Positions 26,001 through 38,916 of a DNA stretch of 64,000 bases are shown here, piece after piece (position 1 is the first letter of the stretch; the number at the start of each line of letters is the position of its first letter). The notes under the pieces are model-generated. The model did no database searches. It saw nothing but the letters and a program-made list of their open reading frames with translations, and was not told the DNA's origin. Made by a program: the position numbers and the translations under genes. Source of the DNA: Platanthera guangdongensis (lineage: Eukaryota; Streptophyta; Magnoliopsida; Asparagales; Orchidaceae); contig CM077149.1 of NCBI GenBank assembly GCA_039583875.1, forward strand, positions 25,619,194 through 25,683,193. Direction: 5' to 3'.

Positions 26001-26275
26001 CTGGATTTTCGATAAAACTTAAATAATTCAACTATATATTGTGATAGTACCAGTGCTATATTTATATCAAAAAATCCAGTGCATCATAGTAGGACCAAGC
26101 ATATAGAAATAAGAAATCATTTCATTAGAGACTGTGTAGACGAAAAGAAAATCAATTTTGTCTTTATTTCCAATGATTTACAAAGGGCACATATCTTCAC
26201 CATGCCATTGGATGAGAAGAAACTTCTGTTTCTCTTAAATCAGTTAGGAATGATCAATGGAGATGAGTTAAATTA
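23092..26275 (+). pseudogene. C1 pol: protease, integrase, RT, RNase H
   Basis: Domains are in copia order. Protease has WYLDSGCSKHMTG at about 23137. The integrase zinc site (LCHKRLGHVN...CMACQLGK) runs from about 23520 to 23650. The integrase core has FSRFTWVFFL, IRSDHGTEF and GLAERKNRTL, but the first catalytic Asp reads Asn (LHMNLFGP). RT has GTKWVFRNKLDAEGN, ALYGLKQAP and IYVDDIIFGS, and RNase H has KSTTGIYQFLG...SKNPVHHSRTKHIEIRNHF. In-frame stops occur at about 24148 (TAG), 24982 (TAG), 25318 (TAA) and 25600 (TAG), most replacing Gln or Glu codons, followed by frame changes in RNase H. It cannot be functional. Confidence 0.9.
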
Positions 26276-26284
26276 AATTTTGTC

Positions 26285-26560
26285 TGTGGTCGATGATTTG
26301 TTGATAGTTCGTCGAACGGAGATCGACGATCTGTGAACTACTCGTGAAGAGTTCGACGAACGGAGCTCGATGATCACTTCTTAGTGAAACAGTTTTCGCC
26401 GAACGGAGATTTACGATCCTTGCTTCAGTGAATTTATCATCGAACGGAGATCGACGATAAATTCTTCTTCTTAGACTGAGATCGACGAACTCATTTTCTA
26501 TTAAAATACTTCATCGTACACAGATCAAAGTTCTTTTATTATTTTTCGTCGAACGTAGTA
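26285..26560 (+). repeat. TCGTCGA..TCGACGA array upstream of env (C1)
   Basis: Units such as TTCGTCGAACGGAGATCGAC followed by GA, TTCGACGAACGGAGCTCGATGA and ATCGAACGGAGATCGACGAT recur about every 40-60 bases between the end of RNase H and the env-like ORF. They are inverted repeats with 7-base arms around a spacer GAACGGAGA or similar. Confidence 0.8.
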
Positions 26561-26580
26561 TACCAGTTCATATTCTGAAA

Positions 26581-26666
26581 ACCTTATATCTAGGTTTTCT
26601 TCAAGCTCCATCCCGCACTTTCAGTTCCCTTGCACTTGATCTTTGTTTTTCTCTTCCAGGTGAACT
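26581..26666 (+). promoter_or_regulatory. C1 env leader with splice acceptor
   Basis: CTTATATCTAGG (26582) is TATA-like. TGTTTTTCTCTTCCAG followed by GTGAA is a strong plant 3' splice site. Element A inserted directly after GTGAACT, so the env start codon, originally about 10 bases on, now lies at 45801. Confidence 0.5.
26662..26666. repeat. Target-site duplication GAACT, element A left
   Basis: It pairs with GAAAT at 45795-45799; one of five bases differs. Confidence 0.75.
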
Positions 26667-29014
26667 TGTAACAACCCCATCCGTTCATATAATATATACT
26701 AGAAGGTCCGACCGGGGCCCCACAGCATATACCACAAAACAGATGATGAAGCCACAGAGTGATACCAGAGTAGCACAGCGCACCTAACACATTGCATTCT
26801 AGCGGAAGCCTACAACACTACACTTGAACTCCACTCTTGAATGTCCAACATATAAAACATCACATTTTATATATCATATGAATGTCTTACAAAATACATA
26901 AAGAGTTGGCCTTCTGGCCTTACAGGGCTTACAAACAGTGGCTCAAACATTACACGCATGCCTGACACATCAAAAGAAAACATAACATTTACATCCACAT
27001 TAACCTTCACGGGATAGCAGCGGCAGCAGCAAAAGCAGCGGTATCAACCCTTTTTCGTCCCGCTTGGCTCTCCGGCACCTGTACAGGGACAATCCACCCA
27101 AGGGTGGCAAACAGAGGTAACGGTCAACATTCAGCTGACTAAATTATAATCACCCTACCCCTTTCTCGGGGCAGCGGTAATCTTCCCTACAGGCATATCA
27201 TATCACAAGCATGGCTATATGGATATATATCTCCTATAATGTGCTTTCACGCACACATGCCATCACAACCGTCAGCCACCCGGCCGAACGGTCCGTGCAC
27301 TCAGGGCACATTCTTGGTGCACTAGAAAATCAGTTGCCCACCACCGTATCAGGGTCACAGCCCAATGGCAACTCACTTGAGCATTTCCTCCATGACGTGC
27401 AGCCATCGTTTTATAGTCTTAGTGAACCGGGATTGGCCCGTAGCCCCCCATTGTATCACGGCACGTACGCCTAAGACTCTTTCTATGCGCTCCAACAGAC
27501 CACACCTTCTGGTCTCACGTCGGACGAACATAACGCAGGTCGGATCCTCCACTTGCTCAAATCGCCTTGCCAACACCGAGTATGGCGTATTCGCGGCTAA
27601 ATAAAGGCGCGGGTCGGTCTCACCAATCCTGTTTTGGCTTTCAAGCATGGGTATTTCTCTTATACCCATTCATATCACAACATCAGCGGATCTTTCCTGG
27701 GCACACCAGTACTTCGTGCTACTCTCTTCGCAGGTGGACACCGCAAATAGCACAAATATCGAGGGTCTTTCCTGGCTACATGCCAGTACTTCCTGTTACT
27801 CTCTTCACAGGTGGACTCCCCATGAACATTAAGCATTACACAAAGGTATTTCCTGGAATTCCAATTTAGTACTTCCTGCGACTTCATTGCACAGGTAGAA
27901 CCAAACAACACAAGCATTCTATGGGTATTTTCCTGGACTACCACTCCAGTACTTCATGCTACTTCCTTTCACAGGTCTAACCCGTCGACTCCTAAACTAC
28001 ACATTTATCACGGAGTCTTCTCCGGTCCGTATGCAACATCACCAATACAGACCAACCTGTCTAGATGGGCTTCACAAAGCATGCCTATTCCGTACTCCAT
28101 TTCTAGATCTATATGCCTACAAAGGAGATTCCATGAATGAACCCAAAGTCTCCCAAAATCAGCCACCTTTTGGTGGGGGAATCACATACATATGACAAAA
28201 AGGAAGCCTTTACATGGCTAGGAAGAAAGGTCGTTACCCTTGAAGAACGTTTCAGTGCCATGAACGCAAGCTGGCTCGAAAGAACGGCAAAAGCTTTTCC
28301 TCTGCAATGCCGGCCTCAGATCTCTCATCGGAATACCGCAGCAGCACCGGTGACCAGCCTCTTTCATCCTCCTCCTCCTTCCTCTCCCTTTCTCTCACTA
28401 GGAATGTAGAAAGAGAAGACCAAATGCAAAATGAGATTTCCCTTCTCATCCACGCCCTTAAGGAAATAGGGAGATAGCTCAGCCATTAGATCCTAGCTAA
28501 AAGAACGGACGACCACGAATTTGCCACAAAAGCATAATTTTTGCCTGACACGGCCTATGACATGCCCGTGTCCCAGGTCATGTGCCTCAAGCGGCACTCA
28601 ACCAACTTATCCAATCCAGTGACACGCCCATATGACATGCCTGTGTCACGGGCCGTGTCACCCGACACGTCTTCATACACGACCGTGTCTGTGGCCGTGT
28701 TCATCAGGCTGAAAAATCTCAAAATCACCCGAGACTCACACGGCCTGTGACACGCCCGTGTCTCAAGCCGTGTGCCCAAACACGGCACTAGACATGCCCC
28801 AGCTCAAATTCGTCAGGCTGAGTTAATCGACCGCGCTGACACGCCCTGTGACACGCCCGTGTCACAGGCCATGTCCTAAGCACTCGAAGATCATCGACCA
28901 AATTTTGTCGACCGCAGGACTCAAGTGTCGAACGTAGGACACGCCCTGGGACACGCCCACGTCCTAGGCAGTGTCACCACAAAAACTTTGCCTGCTGAAA
29001 AATGGGCTGTTACA
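26667..29014 (-). repeat. Element A 3' LTR (left copy)
   Basis: It matches 43441-45794. In element sense the LTR starts at 29014 and its first 470 bases (28540-28990) hold at least five CACGG/CCGTG inverted units with TCGACC words between them. Confidence 0.9.
28540..28990. repeat. CACGG..CCGTG array in LTR A
   Basis: Units follow the pattern ACACGGCC-(2-3)-GACACGCCCGTGTC-(2-3)-GGCCGTGT: an inner palindrome GACACG..CGTGTC nested in an outer one, CACGGCC..GGCCGTG. The copy at 45325-45765 has the same units. Confidence 0.8.
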
Positions 29015-29030
29015 ACCCTCCCCTCCTACC
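29015..29030 (-). other. Element A polypurine tract
   Basis: The minus strand reads GGTAGGAGGGGAGGGT directly before the TGTAAC start of the LTR. Confidence 0.8.
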
Positions 29031-29132
29031 AGAAATTTCGTCCTCGAAATTCGTATACAGGAAGGCAACCAACAACCAAAAAGTTTTAACATCAAAAGAT
29101 CTTGTTACAATAAAATTTTCACTATGCAATCG

Positions 29133-31835
29133 CTACAAAAATAGCTCGGGAAATTCTGCTCGCATCATCTGCTCTCGCACCCATGTAAGCTCCTCACGGC
29201 CGCAATCGTCCCATTAGACTTTAACCATCCCAACTATTTTATTTCGCAACTGTTTCTCGGATCGATCCTTGATCTGAATGGGTCTAACTCTCGTTATTAG
29301 CCCATACTCCACCGGTACACGATCATCCGTGATCACTTGAGCTGGATCTTTAACACCCTTCCAAAGCACCGAGATGTGAAACACATCATGTAGTACACCC
29401 AAGTCTACCGAAAGAGCTAGCCGATACGCAACTTCTCCGATTCGCTCAACCACTGCAAATGGACCCAAATATCTTGGACTTAACTTTATCAAACGTCAAA
29501 TCCGGGATACGCCTTTGAAGGGTTTGATCTTCAAGTAGACCCAATCGCCTACCGCGAACTCCACGTTCCGGTGCTTGGCATTGTAGTACTTCGCTTGATG
29601 ATCTTGGGCTATCAGTAGCCTCTCTCAAATAGCACGAATGGTTGAGTTTGCTTCATCGACTTCATTATGCATATAAACTCTAGCTTCGCCCGCTTCCACC
29701 CAATCCAAGGGAGTACGACACTTCCTTCCATATAGAGCTTCATACGGTGTCATCCCGATGCTCGCCTGGTAGCTGTTATTATAAGCAAACTCCACCATGT
29801 AGAGATGATCTTCCCAACTCTTTCCAAAATCTTGGGCGCACATTCGGAGCATGTACTCCATCGTTCTGTGGGTTCGTTCAGTTTGGCCATTCATTTGGGG
29901 ATGAAAGGCCGTACTGAAAGTAAACTTCGTGCCCAACTGCTGGTGAACTAGCCTCCAATCCTTTGGCGTGAATCGCCCATCTCGATCACTCACGATGCTC
30001 CGAGGAACACCGTGAAGCCATACAATCTGTTCCACGTACAGCTTTGCCAAACTTTCCACCGAATCATCTCGTCTGTTCGGTAGGAAATGTACCACTTTTA
30101 TCAGGCGATCAACAATCACCCAGATGGAATCGTTCCCTCGCTAAGATCTCGGCAACCCGTGCACGAAATCCATAGAAATATCATCAAAATTCCACTCTGG
30201 AATCGGCAACGACTTCAAATTACCGCCCGGTTTCTGGCATTCCGCCTTCACCATAGCACAGGTTTGGCATTTGGCCACATAAAGAGCAACATCTTTCTTT
30301 AGCCTTGGCCACCAAAATAGCTTTTTCATATCCCTGAACATCTTCTTTCTCCCTGGGTGGATTGAGTACTTTGTATAATGCGCTTCATACAGCAGTTCTT
30401 CTCTCAATTTACCCACATTTGGGACGCACAAACGTCCTTCTTTCCGCAAAAGACCGTCATTCTAGGAGAACTTGCCTTCTGGCCCAGCTTTCACATAGCG
30501 TAGGAGATCTTCATCCAACTCCATTGCCCGTCAAACTCGGTCCGCAAGGTCACATTACACCTCCGTCCAGTTCAAAAATGCACTGGCAATGGAATTCTTG
30601 TCAACACAAGAAATCTCTAACGGTTTCAGCTCCTGGATGAGACGTTCATCATGCCTTTGCAACCAAGCTGCTCTTGCCGGAGTCCGCCGACTCAAGGAAT
30701 CCGCGACAACATTCCCCTTCCCGGGAATATAGTGAATCTCAAAGGTGTAGTACCCGAGGAACTCCAACCACCTTCGTTGTCGCATATTCAAGTCTTTCTG
30801 CTCCAATATGTACTTCAGGCTCTTGTGATCTATATAGATCTCCACCTTCATACCATAACGATAGTGTCCCCACAATTTTAGCGCAAAGATCACCGCCGCC
30901 AACTCAAGATCATGGACGGGATAGTTCCGCTCGTGCACTTTCAGCTGGCGTGAGACATAAGCAATCACCTTTTCATTTTGCAGAAGTACGCAGCCTAAGC
31001 CGCTTCCTGAAGCATCACTGTAGATTACAAATCCAACGGTACCATATGACGATGACAATACAGGCGCCATGGTCAACCGAAGCTTTAGCTCCTCAAAAGC
31101 TCGCGTGCACTTTGGCGACCAAACGAACTTCTATTCTTTTCGCGTCAACATGGCTAGTGGCAGAGCAATCCGCGAGAAGTTTTCAACAAATCTTCGGTAG
31201 TAGCATACTAGTCCAAGGAAGCTCCTGACCTCGGCCACTGAAGATAACTCTGGCCACTCCTCTATGGCCCTTATCTTCGTTGGATCCACAGCTATGCCCG
31301 CTCCACTCACCACATGGCCCAAAAAAGCCACTGACGCTAGCCAAAACTCGCACTTCGAGAACTTGGCATAGAGCTGATTCTGCCTCAATGTATTCAACAC
31401 CAACCGCAAATACTGCTCATGATTGGTTTCCGATCTCGAGTACACCGGGATATCATCAATGAATACGATGACGAACAGATCAAGGTACTCGCGGAATATT
31501 CGGTGCATCAAGTCCGTAAAGACCGAGGGTGCATTACACAGCCCAAACGACATAACCGTGAACTCGTAGTGCCCGTACCTTGTTCCAAATGTGGTTTTGG
31601 CAATATCTTCTTCTCGGATTCGCAATTGGTAATAACCAGATTTCAAGTCCAACTTCGAGTAGACGGATGATCCCACTAGCTGATCAAACAGCTCATCAAT
31701 CCGCGGAATCAAATATTTATTCTTCTCGGTCAGCTTATTCAGTTCGCGGTAATCAATGCATAACCGCAAGCCACCATCTTTTTTCTTCACAAAAAGCATA
31801 GGAGCGCTCCAAGTAGACATGCTTGGGTGTATATA
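29133..31835 (-). pseudogene. Element A pol, 3' part: RT to chromodomain
   Basis: Read from 31835 downward. RT has [33 protein letters not shown], a FIDDIPVYS active site and [14 protein letters not shown]. RNase H has [24 protein letters not shown] and [16 protein letters not shown]. Integrase has the zinc region HYTKYSIHPGRKKM...CQTCAMVKAEC and the core acidic residues SMDFVHGLP, IVSDRDGRF and GQTERTHR. At the end come SPRYLGPFAVVERIGEVAYR and a chromodomain-like WDDCGREELTW...EFPELF. Breaks include frame changes near 31130 and 29628 and stops at 29214-29216 and about 29625. It ends TAG at 29133-29135. The N-terminal half of RT is beyond element B at 41348. Confidence 0.88.
31831..31835. 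repeat. Target-site duplication ATATA, element B left
   Basis: A perfect partner lies at 41343-41347. Leaving out element B and one copy rejoins the RT frame of A (LLEQGYI to HPSMSTW). Confidence 0.9.
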
Positions 31836-34137
31836 TGTAACACCCCCTATCCGTCGCATAGCATATAGCAGTAGGTCCAGCCGGGGCCCGACGCCGTATG
31901 CCACAGACAGACCGGGTGGTTAATCATGGAAACCATCCAACAAATCAACGTACTAAACAGAGCATTATAGCGGAAGCAGTTTATAAAAGTTGCAATAAAG
32001 AACCCAGCATTAAAGCATGAATGTCCACTAATCCGAAATAGGAATGTTATATAAATACCAACATAAGCCTTAAGGCCTTACAAAATGTTTCACTTGATAT
32101 TACATGATTTACAAACCATGGCACGCAGGCCGGTCATACATGAATAAAATAGTAAACACTTGCAATTGGGCCTTCGAGGGCCGGCTTCGCAAAAATGGCT
32201 TTAGCCCGCTATTGACCGCTTGGTCCAGTAGCACCTGCAAGCAACAAACCACCGCACGGTGGCAAAACAAGGCAACGGTCAGCAATGCTGACCAAATTAT
32301 AACGATCCCACACCCAACTCGGGGCGACGATGCTCCTTCCCTGCATTTCATTAGCATATGTGAGCAATATATATAAATATAGCCATTTCATCACAGACGT
32401 TGGCTCGCACGGCCACACGCCCCGTGCTCTCAGGGCACATTCTCGGTGAACCGGTCGATGTCACGTCAATTAAAGCCATAGACATTCCGGACTCACCACC
32501 GCCACTATGACGGCCAAACCTATGAGCAATTTGTCTTCTTGGCCTGGGTCACGACAATTTAAGCCATCGACCGCCGAAGACCCTAATCTATGCCAACGGC
32601 AAGTGCCACGTACCTTTAGGTCTCTTTAACCGAATGACATAGAACAGGTACGGTTCCATCTAACCCGTGCTCACATCGCATGACAATTTAAGCCATTTGC
32701 GCGGGTCAAACTTCCACCGAGTCCCATTTCCATCACAATTCACATAACCCGGTTATGTTCAAGTTGGCTCTCAGGCCACCAAGTTGGCAAGATCTCGTAT
32801 CCGCCCAATTTTCCGGGTGCACCTTTGGGTTAATCCCCAAGGCTCCCTGCTGCAATCTTCCGCGTAGAAAACCAGAAAAACAATCAATAGCACAGAGTCT
32901 TCTCCGGCATTTATGCAATGCAACATCACCGATCCAGACCAACATGCCCGGGTAGGCTTCACACATCATGCCTATGTCCGTTCTCGCTTACGGACTCTAA
33001 ACAACGGGGACTTCACATATCTACCCGAAGGAACGCCTCCAACTCTCCGCAAACTCGCGAGAGCGGGCTTCCTATGCAAAGAAGGAGAGCTACTCATGCT
33101 CAAGAAGAGAATCGTTACCCTAGCGTTCCTCTTTGGCGCCATTGAAAAGTAAGCGGATGAAAAGCACTGCACTAGCTTTGCCTCCGTGAATCCGGAGTCG
33201 GCTCGCGATTTGGAGCTTCGAAGCTCCTCCAATGGCCGGATCTAGCTCCTTCTTCCTTCCTTGGCTCTCCTCTCTCTCTAAGATTTTAGAAAGATAATAA
33301 CTTATGAAAAGTGAAGGTTTCTAAGTCCAATCCCGAGTATATACCTTCAGGAACCACCCCCAGCCGTTGGATCCCAAAATAAAGAAACGAACGGCTTTGA
33401 TTCGGGACTGAAATGCCCAATCTGGACCGAACACGGCCTGGCACACGCCCGTGTCCAAGGCCGTGTGCCTCATTTGCCGTCAAAATCGGCTCGTCTGGAA
33501 CAACACACGGGTATCGAACACGCCCGTGTTCGACCTGACACGCCCGTGTTCCACCTGACACGGTCGTGTGGCCGGCCGTGTACCCCCATCATTTTTCCCC
33601 GAAAACAACCCGAGCACTGCACGGGTTCTAGGACACGCCCGTGTCCTTGCCCGTGTCACCTCAACACGCCTGGACCACAGGCCGTGTACACGGTCTCGAC
33701 ACTCGACACTTCGTCGAGCGAAGATCTTCGACCTGATGACACGGCCTTGGACACGCCCGTGTCCTAGGCCGTGCACCTTGTCTCGACACAATGTCGAGAC
33801 CAAAGTGTCGACTTCCCGGGACGAGTGTCGACACGGGTTGACACGCCCTGCGACATGCCCGTGTCGTAGGCCGTGTGCCATGTCTCGACACTTCGTCGAG
33901 CGCAGAGTGTCGTCTTCGCGGGCTAAGTGTCGACACGGGTCGACACGCCCGTGTCGCAGGCCGTGTGCCCAGTCTCAACACAATGTCGAGACCAAAGTGT
34001 CGACTTCCCGGCTGAGTGTCGACACAAGCTTGACACGCCCTGGGACACGCCCGTGTCCCAGGCCATGTGCCTGCAGCCAGAACCCCAAACTGGCCCAAAA
34101 CATCCCCCGTCGCTCCTTTGAGTTTCTGGGCGTTACA
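31836..34137 (-). repeat. Element B 3' LTR (left copy)
   Basis: It matches 39029-41342 with few visible differences over the first 250 bases. In element sense the first 700 bases (33433-34075) hold the CACGG/CCGTG array. Confidence 0.92.
33433..34075. repeat. CACGG..CCGTG and GTCGAC array in LTR B
   Basis: At least six nested inverted units (for example GACACGGCCTTGGACACG then CCCGTGTCCTAGGCCGTG) alternate with a second palindromic class, TGTCTCGACACAATGTCGAG and AAGTGTCGAC. Long open frames across it encode only TRPCPRPC-like repeats on both strands and are artefacts of the array. The right LTR copy is at 40625-41280. Confidence 0.85.
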
Positions 34138-37100
34138 ACTCTCCCCCTCTTAAAAGAATATCGTCCTCAAAATTATATAAAGGAAAGACATGTACAAAAC
34201 CAAAATTTGTACCTGAGCGGAACAACTCCGGATACTCGTCAAGCATAGTCTGCTCTCGCTCCCAAGAGAGCTCCTCACGACCGCAATTGTCCCACCGGAC
34301 CTTGACAATCCTGATCTCTTTATTGCGTAGCCGCTTGACCTCCGAGTCCTCAATCCGCACGGTTTTGACCTTTGTCGTCAGCCCACTATCCACCAGCACT
34401 TGATCAACCGCGATCACTTGCGTAGGCTCTTGCACTGCCTTCCGAAGTACCGAAATATGGAATACATCATGTAAACCACTAAGTTTCACTGAGAGCTTCA
34501 ACCGATAGGCCGCTTCACCAACTCGCTCCAGAACCTCAAACGGTCCAAGGTACCTCGGGCTTAGCTTTTTCAATCACTGCACCCGCGAGACACCCTTGAA
34601 CGGCTTGATCTTTAAGTACACATAGTCGCCCACAGCGAACTCCACGTTCCTGTGCTTGGCATTATAGTACTTCGCTTGACGGTCCTGAGTGATAAGCAAC
34701 CTCTCCCGAATGGTTCTCACCAAAGAAGTAGCATCCTCCACTTCCGATCGCTTATACAACTTTGACTCACCCGTTTCTAACCAAGACAACGGCGTGCGAC
34801 ATTTTATACCATATAGGGCCTCGAAAGGCGCCATCAGAATACTCGCTTGGTAGCTATTGTTGTATGCGAACTCCACCAAATAAAGGTGGTCTTCCCATTG
34901 CTTTCCAAAATCCAAGACACACATGCGGAGCATGTCTTCCATGGTTCTATTGACCCTCTCGGGGTGCCCATCCGTTTGCGAATGGAAGGCTGTGCTGAAT
35001 TTCAACTTTGTTCCCAACATTTGTTGCACTAGCCTCCAATCATTAGACGTGAACCACCCATCTCGGTCACTCACGATGCTGCGGGGCACACCATGAAGCC
35101 GTACTATGTTATCCACATAAAGCTTTGCCAACTTCTCCACCGGATCATCCTTCCTATGCGGAATAAAATGCGACACCTTCATTAACCGATCAACAACCAC
35201 CCAAATGGCGTCGTTCCCCTTTTGCGACCTTGACAAACCGTGCACAAAGTCCATAGAGATGTCGTCAAATTTCCACTCCGGAATAGGCAAGGACTTAAGA
35301 AATCCTCCCGGCTTTTGGCACTATGCCTTTACGAAGGCGCAAGTTTTGCACTTCGCTACGTATAGCGCCACATCCTTCTTCAAGCCCGGCCACCAAAATA
35401 GTTTCTTCAGATCACGGTACATCTTTGTGCTCCCCGGGTGAATCGAGTACTTGGTATGGTATGCCTCGTACAACAACTCCTCCCGTAAATTGCCCACACT
35501 TGGGACGCACGAACGACCGTCTTTCCAAAGTAATCCGTCCTCCACGATGAATTGGGAATTTGACCCATCCAGAGCCTCTACCATGAACTGCTTCATATGA
35601 GCATCCATATCCAAAGCCTGCCGAATACGATCATCCAGGTCATATTGGACTTCAGTCCAATTCAGAACTGCTTCGGCACTTGATTGTCTATCCACACAAA
35701 CAATCTCCAACGCCTCCAACTCCCGCACCAACCGCTCATCATGCACCGATAGCTAATTGGCTAGAGCTGGGGATCAGCGACTCAACGCGTCCGCAACCGC
35801 ATTCCCTTTGACCGGCACGTAGTGGATCTTGAATGTATAGTCCCCCAGGAACTCCATCCATCTACGCTGCCGCATATTCAGATCCTTCTGATCAATAAGA
35901 TACTTCAGGATCTTGTAATCGGTGTAGATATCAATCTTCACACCGTACAAATAGTGTCTCCACAGCTTCAAGGCAAAAATCACGGCCGCTAACTCCAAGT
36001 CATGGACCGGATAATTCCTTTCATGCACTTTTTGCTGTCTCGAGCCATAAGCTATTACACTTCCGTGTTGCAGTAGCACGCAACCCAAACCGCTGCCTGA
36101 AGCATCACTATAAATCTCATAGCCTTCGGTCCCACATGGCGAACTCAGCACAGGCATCGTGGTCAACCGACACTTCAACTCCTCAAAAGCTCGTGCGCAC
36201 TCCGGCGTCCAAATGAACTTATGCTCCTTCCTCGTCAAAGTAGTGAGAGGTAACTCTATCCGCGAGAAGTTCTCTACGAAGCGCCTATAATAGCCGGCAA
36301 GCCCCAGAAAACTCCGGACTTCCGCTACCATAACAAGCTCAGGCCACTCCCGTATCGCAACGTTCTTCGCCGGATCCACAGCAATACCCTCTCCACTCAC
36401 TATATGACCGAGGAACGCCACTGAGGATAGCCAAAACTCGCACTTCGAGAACTTGGCATACGACTGATTTCTCCTTAGCGTATCCAACACCAAATGAAGT
36501 TGCTTGAAGTGATCTTCCTCACTTTGCGAGTACACCAAAATATCGTCGATGAAGACGATCACGAAATAGTTCAAGTACTCCCTGAAAGTCCTGTTCATCA
36601 AATCCATGAACACTGACGGCGCATTAGTCAGCCCAAACGGCATGACTGTAAACTCATAATGCCCGTATCTCGTATTAAACGCTGTCTTCGGGATATCACT
36701 CTCCCTTATGCGCAGCTGATAGTACCCAGCCTTGAGATCCAACTTCGAGTACACTGTCGACCCGACTAACTGATCAAAAAGATCATCAATCCGGGGGGAT
36801 CGGGTACTTGTTCTTCTCCGTCAACTTGTTGAGCTCCCTATAATCAATACATAGCCACAAGCTTCCGTCCTTCTTCTTAACAAAGAGGACCGGTGCTCTC
36901 CAAGGCAAAGAACTCGGGCGCACATACCCTTTCTCCAACAACTCTTGTAGTTGAACTTTCAGCTCCGCCATTTCCTTAGGCGCTAGCCGATAAGGAGATC
37001 GTGACACAAGCTTTGCACCTGGCACTAGCTCAATCGTAAAATCTATCTCCCGTTGAGGCGGGGCTCCAAGAAGATCTGCGGGGAACACATCAGGGTATTC

Positions 37101-37582
37101 CGATACCACTGAAATACAATCCAATGCGGGCTTTGGCTTTTCAACCTCCACTAGTGTAAAGAACAGTTCTGCACTGGCACGAACCGCCTTCACCATCTGA
37201 AGAGCAGACATCAACGTCTTGCTCGACCCCTTTAAGCCCGTAAAAGTCATTTCACGACTTACTCCTAGCATGACTTCCTTGCTACAGCAATCTATATGGG
37301 CCTGCTGCTCCGAGAGCCAGTCCATGCCAAATATAACGTCGAACTCCACTAACGGAAGTAAAGACGCCTACAGATCGAACTCCTGATTCCCAATACGAAT
37401 CTTAACATCGCAGAGCCTATCCGCGTGCATCGAACACCCATTGGGCAACAACACATCCAACCTATCCTTCGCCATCGAAGAAGGGACTCCGATGCGTGAT
37501 ATAAATCCTTCGGACAAGAAGGAGTACGAAGCTCCTGTATCGAAGACTGCTCGTGCCGGATTTTCCCAAATCAATACGAATC
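34133..37582 (-). pseudogene. Element B protease-pol-chromodomain exon
   Basis: Starts just after the candidate intron. Protease has ARAVFDTGASYSFLS (about 37530) and [16 protein letters not shown] has [25 protein letters not shown], a one-base insertion in a C run near 36797 that shifts frame, then [14 protein letters not shown] and FIDDILVYS (about 36545). RNase H has [17 protein letters not shown] and [11 protein letters not shown]. Integrase has HTKYSIHPG...CKTCAFVKA and the acidic sites SMDFVHGLS, IVSDRDGWF and GHPERVNR. The end has SPRYLGPFEVLERVGEAAYR and a chromodomain (IVKVRWDNCGREELSWERE). Stops fall after ADALSR, after CAFVKA and after SRVQ. The terminal TAA (34133-34135) is formed by the LTR's own TGTAAC. 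Confidence 0.9.
34138..34151 (-). other. Element B polypurine tract
   Basis: The minus strand reads AAGAGGGGGAGAGT directly before TGTAACGCCC. Confidence 0.85.
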
Positions 37583-37658
37583 CTAAACAAGCAGTGGTAA
37601 GGTAACATGTGCATAACAAGTATTTAAAGAAATTGACTTGCTATAAATTAAACCGTAC
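37583..37658 (-). other. Candidate intron between gag and protease (B)
   Basis: In element sense the 76-base segment starts GTACGG and ends TTGTTTAG, after ...GTGACAG and before GATTCGTATTG. Removal joins DVVTG to FVLIW in frame and leads into FDTGAS. Retention gives TAA three codons on. It is U-rich (GGTTTAATTTATAGC) and carries TTACCTTACC near its end as a possible branch region. Element A has the same arrangement at the same codon. Confidence 0.6.
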
Positions 37659-38804
37659 CTGTCACCACATCAGCCTGTTTGATGGCCTCCTGTTGGCCAA
37701 GATTGTAGACCCTTGGTTGGGCCGGAGCATAATGGGATGCGGTCGACTCCACCGCCTTTCCCTTCTCTTCATAAGTAGCTCCCGTCCTTCTCTCGGACTT
37801 AGGGGATGTCCGCTCCAATAGTCACGGGAAAAATGCCCCGTCTTTACACAAGTAAAACACGCACCCGGGGTCCGACCCGTAGTCGCCCCAGAAGCACCAG
37901 AAGGAGCTGGACCCGAAGTCCTATGCTTCTTGAAAGACCTCCGATAGCCGGCCTTTGAAGTAGTCGGCACTTTAAATTCAGATTTCCTATCACCCAAGCT
38001 TCTCTTTGCTTGCACATTCTTCATGTCCTTCTCCAAGGACCGGGCAGTATTGACCAAGGTCAAGAAACCCTGCGTCATCGGCCCCGAAAGTAGTAATCTC
38101 AACTCATCTCTCAAGCCTTCATAGAAGCGATTAGTCTTACGCTACTCATCCACGATGGTGGAGCTAGCATAACGACTCAAACGAGTGAACTCGTGGAGAT
38201 ATTCATCCACGCTCTTCTCACCCTGAACAAACTTCAGAAATTCATTCTCCAATTCTATCTTCTGCGTCGAAGGGAGGTATCTAGCCAAGAACAATCTCGA
38301 GAACTCCTCCATCGATACATCACCAAGTTGCGTACCTCTCAGTAAGTGCAGCTCCAATCCTTCCCACCACATCCTCGATTCACCGTCCAGAAGGAACGTA
38401 GCGATGGTGGTCATTTGCCACTCCTCTGTCTCCGTTGCTGTCATGACTCTATTCACCCTGGAGAGCCAGTCTTCAGCCTGAGATGGGGTTCCCGACCCCG
38501 AGAATAACGGAGGGTTAAAGCTCATAACATGCTTAAGCTGCCTCTCGGTTTCCCTCCTTGGCACCACCGGTTCCACAACCACTTTCTCCACTCTCCTCGG
38601 CTCAGCCTCTTGAAGAGGTTCCTGCTACATCACAGGAGCGGGCTGCTGCGTTTGCCTTGCAGGCTGCGCATTTATCACGGCCAACACCGCTTCAGCCACC
38701 AATCATATGTTCTCAGCCGACAGAGGTGTTGTAGGAGCAACATCCGGTGCACTACTAGCCTCAGAAACTCGGCGTTCTGACGGCCCAACACCACTTCTGG
38801 TCAC
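37659..38804 (-). pseudogene. Element B gag exon
   Basis: Gag has PPLFSGSGTPSQAEDWLSRV, MTTIATFLLDGESRMWWEGL, SMEEFSRLFLARYLP and VDEYLHEFTRLSRYA, the retrotransposon gag core. Stop codons lie near 38142 and 38625. The zinc knuckle is CFTCVKTGHFSRDY, with the last Cys changed to Tyr. A one-base shift follows, then KGKAVESTASHYAPAQPRVY and EAIKQADVVTG. No ATG is seen at the start; the frame opens after a splice-acceptor-like TATAG at 38805 with GTGACC, encoding VTRSG. Confidence 0.85.
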
Positions 38805-38894
38805 CTATAGTGGTACAAAACACCGTTAAGCGAACAAATAAAATTGCAAACAGCAATTATAGGAACACGCAGGTTCCTCAAACACGAGTATTTT

Positions 38895-38916
38895 CATTCC
38901 TAAGTGGACATTCATG
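38895..38916 (-). other. Leader arm complementary to U5 (B)
   Basis: In the RNA sense this leader segment (CATGAATGTCCACT, then TAGGAATG) is complementary to U5 segments 39209-39222 and 39232-39239. The primer site lies between, so the stem would enclose it. Confidence 0.6.

Noticed and set aside
33480..34248. Long open frames encoding TRPCPRPC- or HGRVAGRV-like repeats on both strands
   Set aside because: They follow the palindromic array, occur on both strands and in both LTR copies, and have no domain; they are composition artefacts.
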